A stretch of DNA of 64,000 nt from the NCBI RefSeq assembly GCF_000772045.1, contig NZ_CP009754.1, positions 4,402,001 to 4,466,000 of the forward strand, in the 5' to 3' direction. A program made the translations under genes and the position numbers. This document shows, one piece after another, positions 43,873 through 53,372 of this stretch. Each line of letters begins with the position of its first letter. The first letter of the stretch is position 1. The DNA is from Streptomyces sp. CCM_MD2014 (GTDB taxonomy: Bacteria; Actinomycetota; Actinomycetes; Streptomycetales; Streptomycetaceae). The notes below the pieces were generated by a model. It ran no database searches. It worked only from the letters and a program-made list of their open reading frames with translations, and was not told the DNA's origin.

Positions 43873-44877
43873 ATGGAACTGCACGACGTCTGGTTCGTCC
43901 TGATCGCCGTCCTGTGGACCGGCTACTTCTTCCTGGAGGGCTTCGACTTCGGAGTCGGAGTGCTCACCAAGCTGCTCGCCCGGAACCGGGCCGAGAAGCG
44001 GGTGCTGATCAACACCATCGGCCCCGTGTGGGACGGCAACGAGGTGTGGCTGCTCACGGCCGGTGGCGCCACCTTCGCGGCCTTCCCCGAGTGGTACGCC
44101 ACGCTCTTCTCCGGGTTCTACCTCCCCCTGCTGGTCATCCTGGTCTGCCTGATCGTCCGCGGCGTGGCCTTCGAGTACCGCGTGAAGCGGCCCGAGGAGA
44201 ACTGGCAGCGCAACTGGGAGACGGCGATCTTCTGGACCTCGCTCATCCCCGCCTTCCTGTGGGGCGTGGCCTTCGGCAACATCGTCCACGGCGTGGAGAT
44301 CGACCGGAACCTGGAGTACGTCGGCTCGGTCTGGGACCTGCTCAACCCGTACGCCCTCCTCGGTGGTCTGGTGACGCTGACGCTGTTCACCTTCCACGGG
44401 ACGGTGTTCACCGCGCTCAAGACCGTCGGTGAGATCCGTGAGCGGGCGCGGACCCTGGCGCTGCGCGTCGGCCTGGTCGCGGCCGTGCTGGCCCTGGCCT
44501 TCCTGCTCTGGACGCAGGCCGACAGCGGGGACGCCAAGAGCCTGATCGCCCTCGTGGTGGCCGTCGCCGCCCTGGCCGCCGCGCTGATGGCGAACCAGGC
44601 CGGGCGCGAGGGCTGGTCGTTCGCCCTGTCCGGCGTCACGATCGTGGCCTCCGTGGCGATGTTCTTCCTGACGCTCTTCCCGAACGTCATGCCGTCCACG
44701 CTGAACGCGGACTGGAGCCTCACCGTCACCAACGCCTCGTCCAGCGCCTACACGCTGAAGATCATGACCTGGCTGGCCGTGATCGCCACGCCGGTCGTCC
44801 TGCTCTACCAGGGCTGGACGTACTGGGTGTTCCGCAAGCGCATCGGCACCCAGCACCTCGCCGACGCCGCGCACTGA
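43873..44877 (+). CDS. cydB: Cytochrome bd oxidase subunit II
   Basis: This 334-residue partner of CydA has eight to nine helices and the family blocks GYFFLEGFDFGVGVL, NTIGPVWDGNEVWL and RGVAFEYRVK. It stabilises the haem pocket and with CydA reduces oxygen to water using menaquinol. GGGAG lies 9 nt before the ATG, and the gene begins 20 nt after cydA. A parS pair lies between it and cydCD. Confidence 0.97.
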   Translation: MELHDVWFVLIAVLWTGYFFLEGFDFGVGVLTKLLARNRAEKRVLINTIGPVWDGNEVWLLTAGGATFAAFPEWYATLFSGFYLPLLVILVCLIVRGVAFEYRVKRPEENWQRNWETAIFWTSLIPAFLWGVAFGNIVHGVEIDRNLEYVGSVWDLLNPYALLGGLVTLTLFTFHGTVFTALKTVGEIRERARTLALRVGLVAAVLALAFLLWTQADSGDAKSLIALVVAVAALAAALMANQAGREGWSFALSGVTIVASVAMFFLTLFPNVMPSTLNADWSLTVTNASSSAYTLKIMTWLAVIATPVVLLYQGWTYWVFRKRIGTQHLADAAH

Positions 44878-44899
44878 GTCCAGCGGGGTGCGTTCACCG

Positions 44900-44915
44900 T
44901 GTTTCACGTGAAACG
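44900..44915. other. parS site
   Basis: tGTTTCACGTGAAACg has a full core and lies 22 bp after the cydB stop codon. Confidence 0.92.
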
Positions 44916-44948
44916 CGGCTGGGACGCACCCCGTAGGTCAGGAAGGCC

Positions 44949-44964
44949 TGTTTCACGTGAAACC
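44949..44964. other. parS site spanning the cydCD start codon
   Basis: tGTTTCACGTGAAACc has a full core. The GTG in its centre (44957-44959) is the start codon of cydCD. It starts 49 bp after the preceding parS. Confidence 0.92.
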
Positions 44965-47900
44965 CATCGATCCACGTCTTCTGCGGTACGCCCGCGCCAC
45001 CCGGTTCTTCCTGGCGGCCGTCGTCGCCCTGGGGGCCGTCGGGGCCGGACTGCTCGTCGCCCAGGCCATGCTCATCGCCGAGGTGGTGGTCGGCGCCTTC
45101 CAGCACGGCACGACGGCCGCCGGACTCCGTACCCCGCTCCTGTTGTTGGTGGCCGTCGCCTGCGGGCGTGCGCTGGTCGGCTGGCTCACGGAACTGGCCG
45201 CACACCGCGCGAGCGCCGCGGTGAAGTCGGAGCTGCGGGGCCGGCTGCTGGAGCGGGCCACCGTACTCGGTCCCGGCTGGCTGAGCGGCCAGCGGACCGG
45301 GTCACTGGTCGCGCTCGCCACCCGGGGCGTCGACGCCCTCGACGACTACTTCTCCCGCTATCTGCCGCAGCTCGGCCTCGCGGTGGTCGTGCCCGTGGCG
45401 GTGCTGGCCCGCATCGTCACCGAGGACTGGGTCTCGGCGGCCATCATCGTCGGCACCCTGCCCCTCATCCCGATCTTCATGATGCTGATCGGCTGGGCCA
45501 CTCAGTCCCGGATGGACCGCCAGTGGCGGCTGCTGTCGAGGCTGTCCGGGCACTTCCTGGACGTGGTCGCGGGGCTGCCGACGCTGAAGGTCTTCGGCCG
45601 GGCCAAGGCCCAGGCCGAGTCGATCAAACACATCACCGGGGAGTACCGCCGGGCGACCATGCGGACGCTGCGGATCGCCTTCCTGTCGTCCTTCGCGCTG
45701 GAACTGCTCGCCACGCTGTCCGTGGCGCTCGTCGCCGTCACCATCGGCATGCGCCTGGTCCACGGGGACATGGCGCTGTACGACGGCCTGGTCGTACTCG
45801 TCCTCGCACCCGAGGCCTATCTGCCCCTGCGGCAGGTGGGGGCGCAGTACCACGCGGCGGCCGAGGGCCTTGCCGCCGCCGAGGACATCTTCGAGGTGCT
45901 GGAGCGCCCCGTACCGGTGTCGGGGACCGGCCGGGTGCCGGCGGACGGTGCCCTGGCCTTCGAGAAGGTGACGGTCCGCTACCCGGAACGCACCGCGGAC
46001 GCCCTCACGGACGTCGAATTCACCGTGGACCCCGGAGAGACGGTGGCGCTCGTCGGGCCCAGCGGGGCGGGCAAGTCGACACTCCTGAACGCGCTTCTCG
46101 GTTTTGTGGCCCCGACCGGCGGACGGATCCGGATCGGCGGGGCCGATCTCTCCTCCCTCGACGTGGCCGAGTGGCACGCCCGGGTCGCCTGGGTGCCGCA
46201 GCATCCGCACCTGTACGCCGGCACCATCGCGGAGAACGTACGGCTGGCCCGGCCCGAGGCAGACGACACCGCCGTACGGCGGGCGCTGCGGGACGCGGGT
46301 GCCCTGGAGTTCGTGGACGCGCTCCCCGAGGGCACGGCGACGGTCCTCGGGGAAGACGGAGCAGGTCTGTCCGCCGGACAGCGGCAGCGGCTCGCGCTGG
46401 CCCGGGCATTCCTCGCGGACCGGCCGGTGCTGCTGCTCGACGAGCCGACGGCGGCCCTGGACGGGGCCACCGAGGCCGAGGTCGTGGACGCCGTGCGCAG
46501 GCTGGCGCAGGGGCGAACGGTCCTGCTGGTGGTGCACCGGCCGGCACTGCTGGAGGTGGCCGACCGGGTCGTGCGGCTGGAGGCGCCGGCCGTCGTGGCC
46601 TCCGAGGACACCGGTGGGCTGCCGACCGCCGCGCGGGGAAACACGCGCTTGCCCGCCCCGGATGCCTTCGACGAACCGGGTGCCGAGCCCCCTCGGCGCA
46701 CCGAGCTTGCTCCGGGGGCCCGGGGAGGCGTGCTGTCCAGGGTCCGCGCCCTGTCCGGGGCCCGGAGCGGCCGGCTCGGCCTCGCACTGCTGCTCAGCAC
46801 TCTGGCTCTCGGCAGCGCGGTCGGCCTGATGGCGACCTCCGGATACCTGATTTCTCGCGCCTCCGAGCAGCCGCCGGTGCTGTACCTGATGGTGGCCGTG
46901 ACGGCGACGCGCGCCTTCGGCATCGGACGGGCCGTGTTCCGCTACGCGGAGCGGCTCGTGTCGCACGACGCCGTGCTGCGGATGCTGGCCGACACGCGGG
47001 TCGCCGTCTACCGCAGGCTGGAGCGGCTGGCCCCCGCGGGGCTGCGCCGCAGCCGCCGGGGCGACCTGTTGTCCCGGCTCGTCGCCGACGTCGACGCCCT
47101 GCAGGACTACTGGCTGCGCTGGCTGCTGCCCGCCGGCAGCGCGCTGATCGTCTCCGCCGTGTCGGTGGGATTCACGGCCTGGCTGCTGCCGGAGGCGGGT
47201 GCCGTACTCGCGGTCGGCCTGCTCGCGGCCGGTGCCGGTGTCCCGCTGCTCACCGCGGCCGTGGCACGGCGCGCCGAGCGCAGGCTCGCCCCGGCCAAGG
47301 GCGTACTCGCCACCAGGGTGACGGACCTGCTCACCGGCACCGCCGAGCTGACCGTCGCCGGTGCCCTGCCCCGGCGTGCCGCCGAGGCGCGGCGGGCCGA
47401 CGGCGCCCTCACCCGGATCGCCTCGCGGGCCGCCACCGCCACCGCGCTGGGCGACGGACTCACGGCGCTCGTCTCCGGCCTGACGGTCGCGGGCGCCGCC
47501 CTCGTCGGAGTCCAGGCGGTCGCCGACGGCCGGCTCGCCGGGGTGGCCCTGGCCGTCGTCGTCCTGACCCCGCTGGCTGCCTTCGCGGCCGTGCTCGGCC
47601 TGCCGCTCGCCGTGCAGTACCGGCAGCGCGTGCTCCGGAGCGCCGAGCGCGTGTACGAGGTGCTCGACGCCCCGGAGCCGGTGCGGGAGCCGGAGACGCC
47701 CCGGCCGGCGCCCACCTCGCCGTTCCCGCTGGTCCTCAAGGGGCTGTCCGCGCGTCACGCCGGACAGGACAGGGATGCGCTGGCGGAACTGGACCTGACG
47801 CTGTCAGAGGGCCGCCGCGTCGCCGTGGTCGGACCGTCCGGGTCCGGCAAGACGACCCTGGCCCAGGTCCTGCTGCGCTTCCTCGACGCGGACGCCGGCT

Positions 47901-48472
47901 CCTACACGCTGGCCGGTGTCGACGCCTACGCCCTGGCCGGCGACGCCGTGCGGCCGCTCGTCGGGCTGTGCGCCCAGGACGCGCACCTCTTCGACAGCTC
48001 GGTCCGTGAGAACCTGCTCCTGGCCAGGAAGGACGCCACCGAGGGCGAGCTGCGCGACGCGCTGGCGCGGGCCCGGCTGCTGGAATGGGCCGACAGCCTG
48101 CCCGACGGCCTGGACACGCTGGTCGGTGAGCACGGGGCGCGACTGTCCGGTGGCCAGCGCCAGCGGCTGGCCCTGGCCCGGGCACTGCTCGCCGACTTCC
48201 CCGTCCTGGTGCTGGACGAGCCCGCCGAACACCTCGACCTGCCGACCGCAGACGCGCTCACCGCCGATCTGCTGGCCGCGACCGAGGGCCGTACGACCCT
48301 GCTGATCACGCACCGGCTGGCGGGACTGCGGGCCGTGGACGAGGTGATCGTCCTGGACGGGGGCCGGGTCGTGCAGCGGGGCACCTACGCGGAGCTGGCG
48401 GCCGTTCCGGGACCGCTGCGGGAGATGGCCGGGCGGGAGGCGGCGGCGGAGCTGCTCGTGGCGGCACGATGA
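44957..48472 (+). CDS. cydCD: Fused ABC exporter CydDC (needed for bd oxidase assembly)
   Basis: This 1171-residue protein joins the two half-transporters CydD (1-550) and CydC (about 590-1171), normally separate genes, as in other streptomycetes. Each half has six helices and an ATPase: Walker A GPSGAGKST near 366 with LSAGQRQRLALARAF, and GPSGSGKTT near 958 with LSGGQRQRLALARAL. A 40-residue Pro/Ala-rich linker joins them. CydDC exports thiols and is required to make cytochrome bd. The GTG at 44957 has AGGAAGG 10 nt upstream and lies within parS. Confidence 0.95.
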   Translation: MKPIDPRLLRYARATRFFLAAVVALGAVGAGLLVAQAMLIAEVVVGAFQHGTTAAGLRTPLLLLVAVACGRALVGWLTELAAHRASAAVKSELRGRLLERATVLGPGWLSGQRTGSLVALATRGVDALDDYFSRYLPQLGLAVVVPVAVLARIVTEDWVSAAIIVGTLPLIPIFMMLIGWATQSRMDRQWRLLSRLSGHFLDVVAGLPTLKVFGRAKAQAESIKHITGEYRRATMRTLRIAFLSSFALELLATLSVALVAVTIGMRLVHGDMALYDGLVVLVLAPEAYLPLRQVGAQYHAAAEGLAAAEDIFEVLERPVPVSGTGRVPADGALAFEKVTVRYPERTADALTDVEFTVDPGETVALVGPSGAGKSTLLNALLGFVAPTGGRIRIGGADLSSLDVAEWHARVAWVPQHPHLYAGTIAENVRLARPEADDTAVRRALRDAGALEFVDALPEGTATVLGEDGAGLSAGQRQRLALARAFLADRPVLLLDEPTAALDGATEAEVVDAVRRLAQGRTVLLVVHRPALLEVADRVVRLEAPAVVASEDTGGLPTAARGNTRLPAPDAFDEPGAEPPRRTELAPGARGGVLSRVRALSGARSGRLGLALLLSTLALGSAVGLMATSGYLISRASEQPPVLYLMVAVTATRAFGIGRAVFRYAERLVSHDAVLRMLADTRVAVYRRLERLAPAGLRRSRRGDLLSRLVADVDALQDYWLRWLLPAGSALIVSAVSVGFTAWLLPEAGAVLAVGLLAAGAGVPLLTAAVARRAERRLAPAKGVLATRVTDLLTGTAELTVAGALPRRAAEARRADGALTRIASRAATATALGDGLTALVSGLTVAGAALVGVQAVADGRLAGVALAVVVLTPLAAFAAVLGLPLAVQYRQRVLRSAERVYEVLDAPEPVREPETPRPAPTSPFPLVLKGLSARHAGQDRDALAELDLTLSEGRRVAVVGPSGSGKTTLAQVLLRFLDADAGSYTLAGVDAYALAGDAVRPLVGLCAQDAHLFDSSVRENLLLARKDATEGELRDALARARLLEWADSLPDGLDTLVGEHGARLSGGQRQRLALARALLADFPVLVLDEPAEHLDLPTADALTADLLAATEGRTTLLITHRLAGLRAVDEVIVLDGGRVVQRGTYAELAAVPGPLREMAGREAAAELLVAAR

Positions 48473-48557
48473 CCGGCCGGGCCGACCCGGGCACGGTTTC
48501 GGAAAAAATCCTGGAATACGACTTTCCTGACCAAAAGGGTCTCATTAGGCTCGGGGC

Positions 48558-50237
48558 ATGCCCCCAGCACCGCCTCCCGGCTCGCTGCCGTCCCGCCCGG
48601 AGGCCTCGGCCGAACTCTTGGCCCGGGTGCCGAAACTGCTGGACGCGATGCGGTCCGTCGGCAGCGGCCTGGAGCTGCACACCACGCTCCACCGAATCTG
48701 CGAGACGGCCGCCGGCCTGGCACACGCCCGGTACGCGGCCATCGGCGTCGTCGACGAGGACGGCGACGGCCTCGCCGGCTTCGTGCACCACGGCCTCGAC
48801 GAGGTGACCGCCCGGCGCATCGGCCACCGCCCGGACGGCCGGAAAAGCCTGCTCGGCGCGCTGGTCAGGGGCCCCGAACCGGCCCGGCCGACCGACTCCG
48901 CGGACCGGCCTGCGCTCGGCGCGCCCGAGCAGCACCCGCCGACGCGCGGTTTCCTGGGAGTCCCCATCCGCGTGCAGGGCGAGATCTTCGGCCACCTCTA
49001 CCTGACCGACAAGCACACGGGCGAGCCCTTCGACGACTACGACCTCGCCATGGTCCGGGTGCTGGCCGCGGAGGCCGGAACCGCCATCGGCAACGCGCGA
49101 CTGCACGAGGCCGCCCAGCAGCGGGAGCGCTGGATCGACGGATCGGTCGCCGTCACCACCGCCCTGCTCGCGGGCGGCGACACCGACGACGCCCTGCAGA
49201 TCGTCGCCGAGCAGGCCCGCCGCCTGTCCGGGGCTGCGGCCGGGTTCGTCCTGCTGCCGGCCGACGGGGGCGGCCTGGAGATCGTGGCCGTCGACGCACC
49301 GCACCCCACGAACGCCCTCGGCACCGTCCTCCCGCCGGAGAACGGCATCGTGGCGGAGCTGCTCGCCGGGCGGCCCGTCTTCGTGGACGACGCCGCCACC
49401 GACCCCCGCCTGGAGGCCGGGCCGGCGCGCTCCTACGGACCGGTCATGCTGATGCCGCTGTGCCGGGAGGGGAAGGTCCTGGGGAGCCTCGTCCTGCCCC
49501 GATCACGGGGGGAGCGTCCGTTCACCCGGACGGAGCGTGCGCTCGGCGAGCGGTTCGCCTCACAGGCGGCGCTGGCGCTCACGATGGCCGAGGCCCAGCG
49601 CGACCGGGAACGGCTCGCCGTGTACGAGGACCGGGACCGGATCGCCCGGGACCTGCACGACCTCGTCATCCAGCGGCTGTTCGCGACGGGGATGATGCTG
49701 GAGAGCGCCCAGCGCAGGTCGGCCGTGCCGGAAGTGCGTGACGGGGTCGGCGGGGCCGTCGAGGAACTCGACGTCACCATCCAGGAGATCCGCTCGGCGA
49801 TCTTCGCGCTCCAGCAGCCGGCCGAGACACCCGCAGGACTGCGCACCCGGGTACTGCGCGAGATCACCATGGCCGCCGCACCGCTGGGCTTCACGCCGGC
49901 GCACCGGTTCGCCGGCCCGGTCGACACCGCCGTCGGCGACCTGACCGCCAAGAACCTCATCGCCGCGCTGCGCGAAACCCTGTCCAACGCCTTCCGGCAC
50001 GCCCACGCGGACCGGATCGAGGTGGTCGTGGACGCGTCGGTGACCCTCCGGGACGGCCGGCCGGGCGTCCGGCTGACGGTCGCGGACGACGGGGTCGGCA
50101 TTCCGGAGGGCGGCCGGCGAAGCGGCCTGCACAATCTGCAGCGCCGCGCCGAGGCCGTGGGCGGCACCAGCAGGCTCGGGCCGGGCATCGGGGCGGACGG
50201 CACCGGCACGACGGTGGTGTGGGAAGCGCCGTACTGA
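48558..50237 (+). CDS. DevS-like histidine kinase with two GAF domains
   Basis: This 559-residue cytoplasmic kinase has GAF domains at about 40-175 and 200-345, a HisKA_3 dimer region with the phosphorylated His in ARDLHD (H367) and a C-terminal HATPase with NAFRHAHA and DDGVGIP. The layout is that of DevS/DosS, whose first GAF binds haem and senses oxygen, NO or CO. It follows cydABCD, which fits a redox role (inference). No response regulator lies next to it. TAGGCT ends 6 nt before the ATG and no ribosome binding site is present, so it may be leaderless. Confidence 0.9.
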   Translation: MPPAPPPGSLPSRPEASAELLARVPKLLDAMRSVGSGLELHTTLHRICETAAGLAHARYAAIGVVDEDGDGLAGFVHHGLDEVTARRIGHRPDGRKSLLGALVRGPEPARPTDSADRPALGAPEQHPPTRGFLGVPIRVQGEIFGHLYLTDKHTGEPFDDYDLAMVRVLAAEAGTAIGNARLHEAAQQRERWIDGSVAVTTALLAGGDTDDALQIVAEQARRLSGAAAGFVLLPADGGGLEIVAVDAPHPTNALGTVLPPENGIVAELLAGRPVFVDDAATDPRLEAGPARSYGPVMLMPLCREGKVLGSLVLPRSRGERPFTRTERALGERFASQAALALTMAEAQRDRERLAVYEDRDRIARDLHDLVIQRLFATGMMLESAQRRSAVPEVRDGVGGAVEELDVTIQEIRSAIFALQQPAETPAGLRTRVLREITMAAAPLGFTPAHRFAGPVDTAVGDLTAKNLIAALRETLSNAFRHAHADRIEVVVDASVTLRDGRPGVRLTVADDGVGIPEGGRRSGLHNLQRRAEAVGGTSRLGPGIGADGTGTTVVWEAPY

Positions 50238-50359
50238 GTGACGCAGGCGCCGTGGTGCCCCGTGTGCAGCAGTGGCACTGATCCGTGTGCAGCAACGGGT
50301 CCCCCACTCGTACGACCCGGACGAGACCTCTGGCCCCGCGCCGGGCCACGATCGCTGAC

Positions 50360-51412
50360 ATGCGCTCATCCCGCCGACGCCCGCTGCTCGTCCCGGTGCT
50401 GTTGTGCGCACTCGCGCTGCTCGCGGCCCGCCCCACCGACGGCACGGACGCGGACGGCGGATCCGCTACCGCCCTCGGCCCGCAGGTGGCGCGCCTGTAC
50501 CAGGACGCGGCGACGGCCACCCGCCAGTACGAGGACGGGCGGCGCGCGGCCGAGACCCAACGCGCGAAGGCCCTGGAGTACGAGCGGCTGCTCGACGCGC
50601 AGCGGCAGAAGACCGACGCCATGCGCGAGGACCTCGGCCGCATCGCCCGTGCCCAGTACCGCGGCGGCGGTGGGCTGCCGCTCACGGCGCGGATGCTGCT
50701 CGCCCAGGACCCCGACGAGCTGATGCGCGGTCAGCGGGCGGTGTCCCGCGCGCATCAGGCCGTCGACAGGGCCGTCGGCGCGAACCTCCGGGCCGAGGCA
50801 CGGCTCGCCGCCGACGAGGACAAGGCACAGGCGGCGTGGCGTGCCCTGGACAAGCGCAACGCCGAACTGGCGCGGCTGAAGAAGAAGATCGAGGACAAGC
50901 TGGAGGCGGCGCGGTCGCAGTTGGAGGGACAGGCGGACTCCTCCGTCGCGGCCGGCTCGTGCCCCGGTGCGGTCCGTCTCGACCAGCCGGAACTGCCCGC
51001 CGGCCCGGTCTGGGTGGCACCGGTCGAGACCTACGAGCTGTCCGCGTCGTTCGGCAGCGGCGGGGCGCGGTGGGCGAACCGGCACACCGGCCAGGACTTC
51101 GCGGTCCCGGTCGGGACACTGGTGCGCTCGGTCGGCGCGGGGCGGGTCCTGAAGGTGTCCTGCGGCGGGGCCTTCGGCATCCAGGTCGTCATCCAGCACG
51201 CGGGCGGCTACTACACGCAGTACGCCCACCTCGCCGCCGTCGCCGTCGACCAGGGCGACCGGGTCGAGGCCGGGCAGTGGATCGGGCAGTCCGGCACCAC
51301 GGGCAACTCCACCGGGCCCCACCTGCACTTCGAGGTACGGGTCACCCCGGAGATGGGCTCGGCGCTCGACCCGGTGCCATGGCTGTCGGAGCACGGCGTG
51401 CCGCTGCGGTGA
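50360..51412 (+). CDS. Secreted M23-family peptidase with coiled coil
   Basis: This 350-residue protein has a signal peptide (1-23: basic start then VLLCALALLAARP), a coiled-coil region (about 35-185, rich in Ala, Arg, Glu, Gln) and a C-terminal LytM/M23 domain with NRHTGQDF (zinc His and Asp) and HLHFEV. The layout matches EnvC/NlpD-like or RipA-partner envelope proteins and wall hydrolases. Both zinc-site motifs are intact, so it should be active. The ATG at 50360 gives a clean signal peptide. Confidence 0.9.
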   Translation: MRSSRRRPLLVPVLLCALALLAARPTDGTDADGGSATALGPQVARLYQDAATATRQYEDGRRAAETQRAKALEYERLLDAQRQKTDAMREDLGRIARAQYRGGGGLPLTARMLLAQDPDELMRGQRAVSRAHQAVDRAVGANLRAEARLAADEDKAQAAWRALDKRNAELARLKKKIEDKLEAARSQLEGQADSSVAAGSCPGAVRLDQPELPAGPVWVAPVETYELSASFGSGGARWANRHTGQDFAVPVGTLVRSVGAGRVLKVSCGGAFGIQVVIQHAGGYYTQYAHLAAVAVDQGDRVEAGQWIGQSGTTGNSTGPHLHFEVRVTPEMGSALDPVPWLSEHGVPLR

Positions 51413-51436
51413 CGGCACCGGACGTGCGGCGTGGCG

Positions 51437-52306
51437 TCAGGGCAGGTCCGCCAGCATCCGCTCGATCACGACGGCCACCCCGTCGTCGTTGTTGGCGACC
51501 GTTCGCCCCGAGGCGGCGGCGACCACGTCGGGGTGCGCGTTGCCCATCGCGTACGACCGTCCCGCCCAGGTGAGCATCTCGACGTCGTTCGGCATGTCGC
51601 CGAAGGCGACGACCTCTTCGTTCGAGATGCCGCGCTCGGCGCAGCACAGGGCGAGCGTGCTGGCCTTGGAGACGTCCGGACCGCTGATCTCCAGCAGGGC
51701 GCTGGGGCTGGACCGGGTGACGTTGGCGCGGTCGCCGATGGCGAGGCGGGCCAGGGTGAGGAAGGCGTCGGGGTCGATCTCCGGGTGGAAGGCGAGGATC
51801 TTGAGGACGGGTTCGGCGGCGGCGCGGCCGCCCGGTGCCAGGATCTCCTCGGCGGGCAGGAGGTCGTCGGGCACCTCCATGTGCAGCTTCGGGTAGGCCG
51901 GTTCCTGGTGGAAGCCGTACGTCTGCTCTACGGCGTACACCGTGCCGGGCGCCGCCCGGCGCAGCAGCCGTACGGCGTCCAGCGCGTTCTCCCGCGGCAG
52001 CTCGCGGACCTTTACGAACCTGTGCTTGCCCGGGCCGCCGTGCAGGTCGACCACGGCGGCGCCGTTGCCGCAGATGGCGAGGCCGTGCCCGTGGACGTGG
52101 GCGCTGACGACGTCCATCCAGCGGGCGGGACGGCCGGTGACGAAGAAGACCTCGATGCCCGCCTTCTCCGCGGCGGCCAGGGCGGCGACCGTGCGCGGGG
52201 AGACCGACTTGTCGTCACGCAGCAGGGTGCCGTCGAGGTCGGTGGCGATGAGCCGCGGGCGAGTGGCGGCGGCCGGGGGCTCGGGCTTTCGGGTCGCTGA
52301 GGTCAC
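51437..52306 (-). CDS. HAD-family (Cof-type) phosphatase, copy 1
   Basis: This 289-residue hydrolase has DLDGTLL (motif 1), VTGRP (motif 2) and GDMPNDVEM (motif 4), the Cof/YidA subfamily that acts on sugar phosphates or flavin and PLP cofactors. A paralogue with near-identical motifs lies at 60396-61238. The GTG at 52306 starts a short disordered stretch; an ATG at 52324 is possible. Ends 25 bp from the convergent M23 gene. Confidence 0.87.
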   Translation of the reverse strand: MTSATRKPEPPAAATRPRLIATDLDGTLLRDDKSVSPRTVAALAAAEKAGIEVFFVTGRPARWMDVVSAHVHGHGLAICGNGAAVVDLHGGPGKHRFVKVRELPRENALDAVRLLRRAAPGTVYAVEQTYGFHQEPAYPKLHMEVPDDLLPAEEILAPGGRAAAEPVLKILAFHPEIDPDAFLTLARLAIGDRANVTRSSPSALLEISGPDVSKASTLALCCAERGISNEEVVAFGDMPNDVEMLTWAGRSYAMGNAHPDVVAAASGRTVANNDDGVAVVIERMLADLP

Positions 52307-52317
52307 CCGGCCATTGT

Positions 52318-52361
52318 CACGCATATGCGTGCACGCCCGTGCGGGGGTCCGCACATATGTG
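52318..52361. promoter_or_regulatory. Two related palindromes upstream of HAD copy 1
   Basis: CACGCATATGCGTG (52318-52331) and CACATATGTG (52352-52361) share an ATATG core. Their centres are 32 bp apart, close to three helical turns, and lie 18-55 bp before the HAD start. They look like a pair of sites for a dimeric regulator. Confidence 0.45.
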
Positions 52362-52414
52362 AGCTACGGCTCTCATGCACGGACCCTCCTTGCACGGACC
52401 TCTCCCGCCCGCAG

Positions 52415-53320
52415 TCACCCCTTCAACTGCGTGGGCGCCTCCATGGCGATCCGCTCGAAGACCTTCTCGTCCGCGGCGAAGTCGGAGTCGGCGATCGGCC
52501 AGTGGACGACAAGCTCGGTGAAGCCCAGGTCCTGGTGGCGCCCGGCGAAGTCCACGAAGGCGTCCACGGACTGCAGCGGGCGGTTGCGCTCCGGGGTGAA
52601 GCCGGTGAGCAGGACCCGGTCCAGCTCACCCACCTCGCGGCCGATCGCGGCACAGGCGTCGGCCAGCCGGTCGGCCTGCTGCCGCAGGGCCCGGCCGGAC
52701 TGCTCGGGGGTGCCGTTCTCGAACAGCTTCGGGTCGCCGGTGGTCACCCACGCCTGCCCGTGCCGTGCGGCGAGCGCCAGTCCCCGCGGGCCGGTAGCGG
52801 CCACCGCGAAGGGCAGCCGGGGGCGCTGCACACAGCCCGGGATGTTGCGTGCTTCGTGCGCCGAGTAGAAGTCACCCTTGTACGACACGGCGTCCTCGGT
52901 CAGCAGCCGGTCGAGCAAGGGCAGGAACTCGCCGAACCGGTCCGCCCGCTCACGCGGCGTCCACGGCTCCTGACCGAGCGCCGTGGCGTCGAATCCCGTG
53001 CCGCCCGCTCCTATGCCGAGGGTGATCCGCCCGTCGGAGATGTCGTCGAGGGAGATCAGTTCCTTGGCGAGCGTCACCGGGTGCCGGAAGTTCGGCGAGG
53101 TGACCAGGGTGCCCAGACGCAACCGCTCGGTCACGGCCGCGGCGGCGGTCAGGGTGGGTACGGCACCGAACCACGGGCCGTCCCGGAAGCTGCGCCAGGA
53201 GAGGTGGTCGTAGGTGTACGCGGTGTGGAAGCCGAGCTGCTCCGCCCGCGTCCAGGTCGAACGGCCGCCCTCCTGCCAGCGGCGGTGGGGGAGGATCACG
53301 GTGCTCAGGCGCAGGCTCAT
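52415..53320 (-). CDS. LLM-class F420-dependent oxidoreductase
   Basis: This 301-residue protein has the luciferase-like barrel of the F420-dependent group: GFHTAYTYDHLSWRSFRDGPW at the start, ERLRLGTLVTSPNFRHPVTLAKE, and GRITLGIGAGGTGFDA. Streptomycetes make coenzyme F420, so this assignment is plausible; substrate unknown. The ATG at 53320 is conserved in this family. A parS lies 27 bp upstream. Confidence 0.9.
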   Translation of the reverse strand: MSLRLSTVILPHRRWQEGGRSTWTRAEQLGFHTAYTYDHLSWRSFRDGPWFGAVPTLTAAAAVTERLRLGTLVTSPNFRHPVTLAKELISLDDISDGRITLGIGAGGTGFDATALGQEPWTPRERADRFGEFLPLLDRLLTEDAVSYKGDFYSAHEARNIPGCVQRPRLPFAVAATGPRGLALAARHGQAWVTTGDPKLFENGTPEQSGRALRQQADRLADACAAIGREVGELDRVLLTGFTPERNRPLQSVDAFVDFAGRHQDLGFTELVVHWPIADSDFAADEKVFERIAMEAPTQLKG

Positions 53321-53346
53321 GTCTTCGAGCCTATGCGTCCGGCTCC

Positions 53347-53362
53347 CGTTTCACGTGAAACG
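53347..53362. other. parS site
   Basis: cGTTTCACGTGAAACg has a full core and lies between the LLM gene start and the end of the preceding gene. Confidence 0.9.
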
Positions 53363-53372
53363 GCCTCCTGCG

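Noticed and set aside
45302..47758. 818-residue minus-strand frame opposite cydCD
   Set aside because: Antisense to a well-supported ABC fusion, with no recognisable domain and an Arg/Gly/Gln-rich composition.
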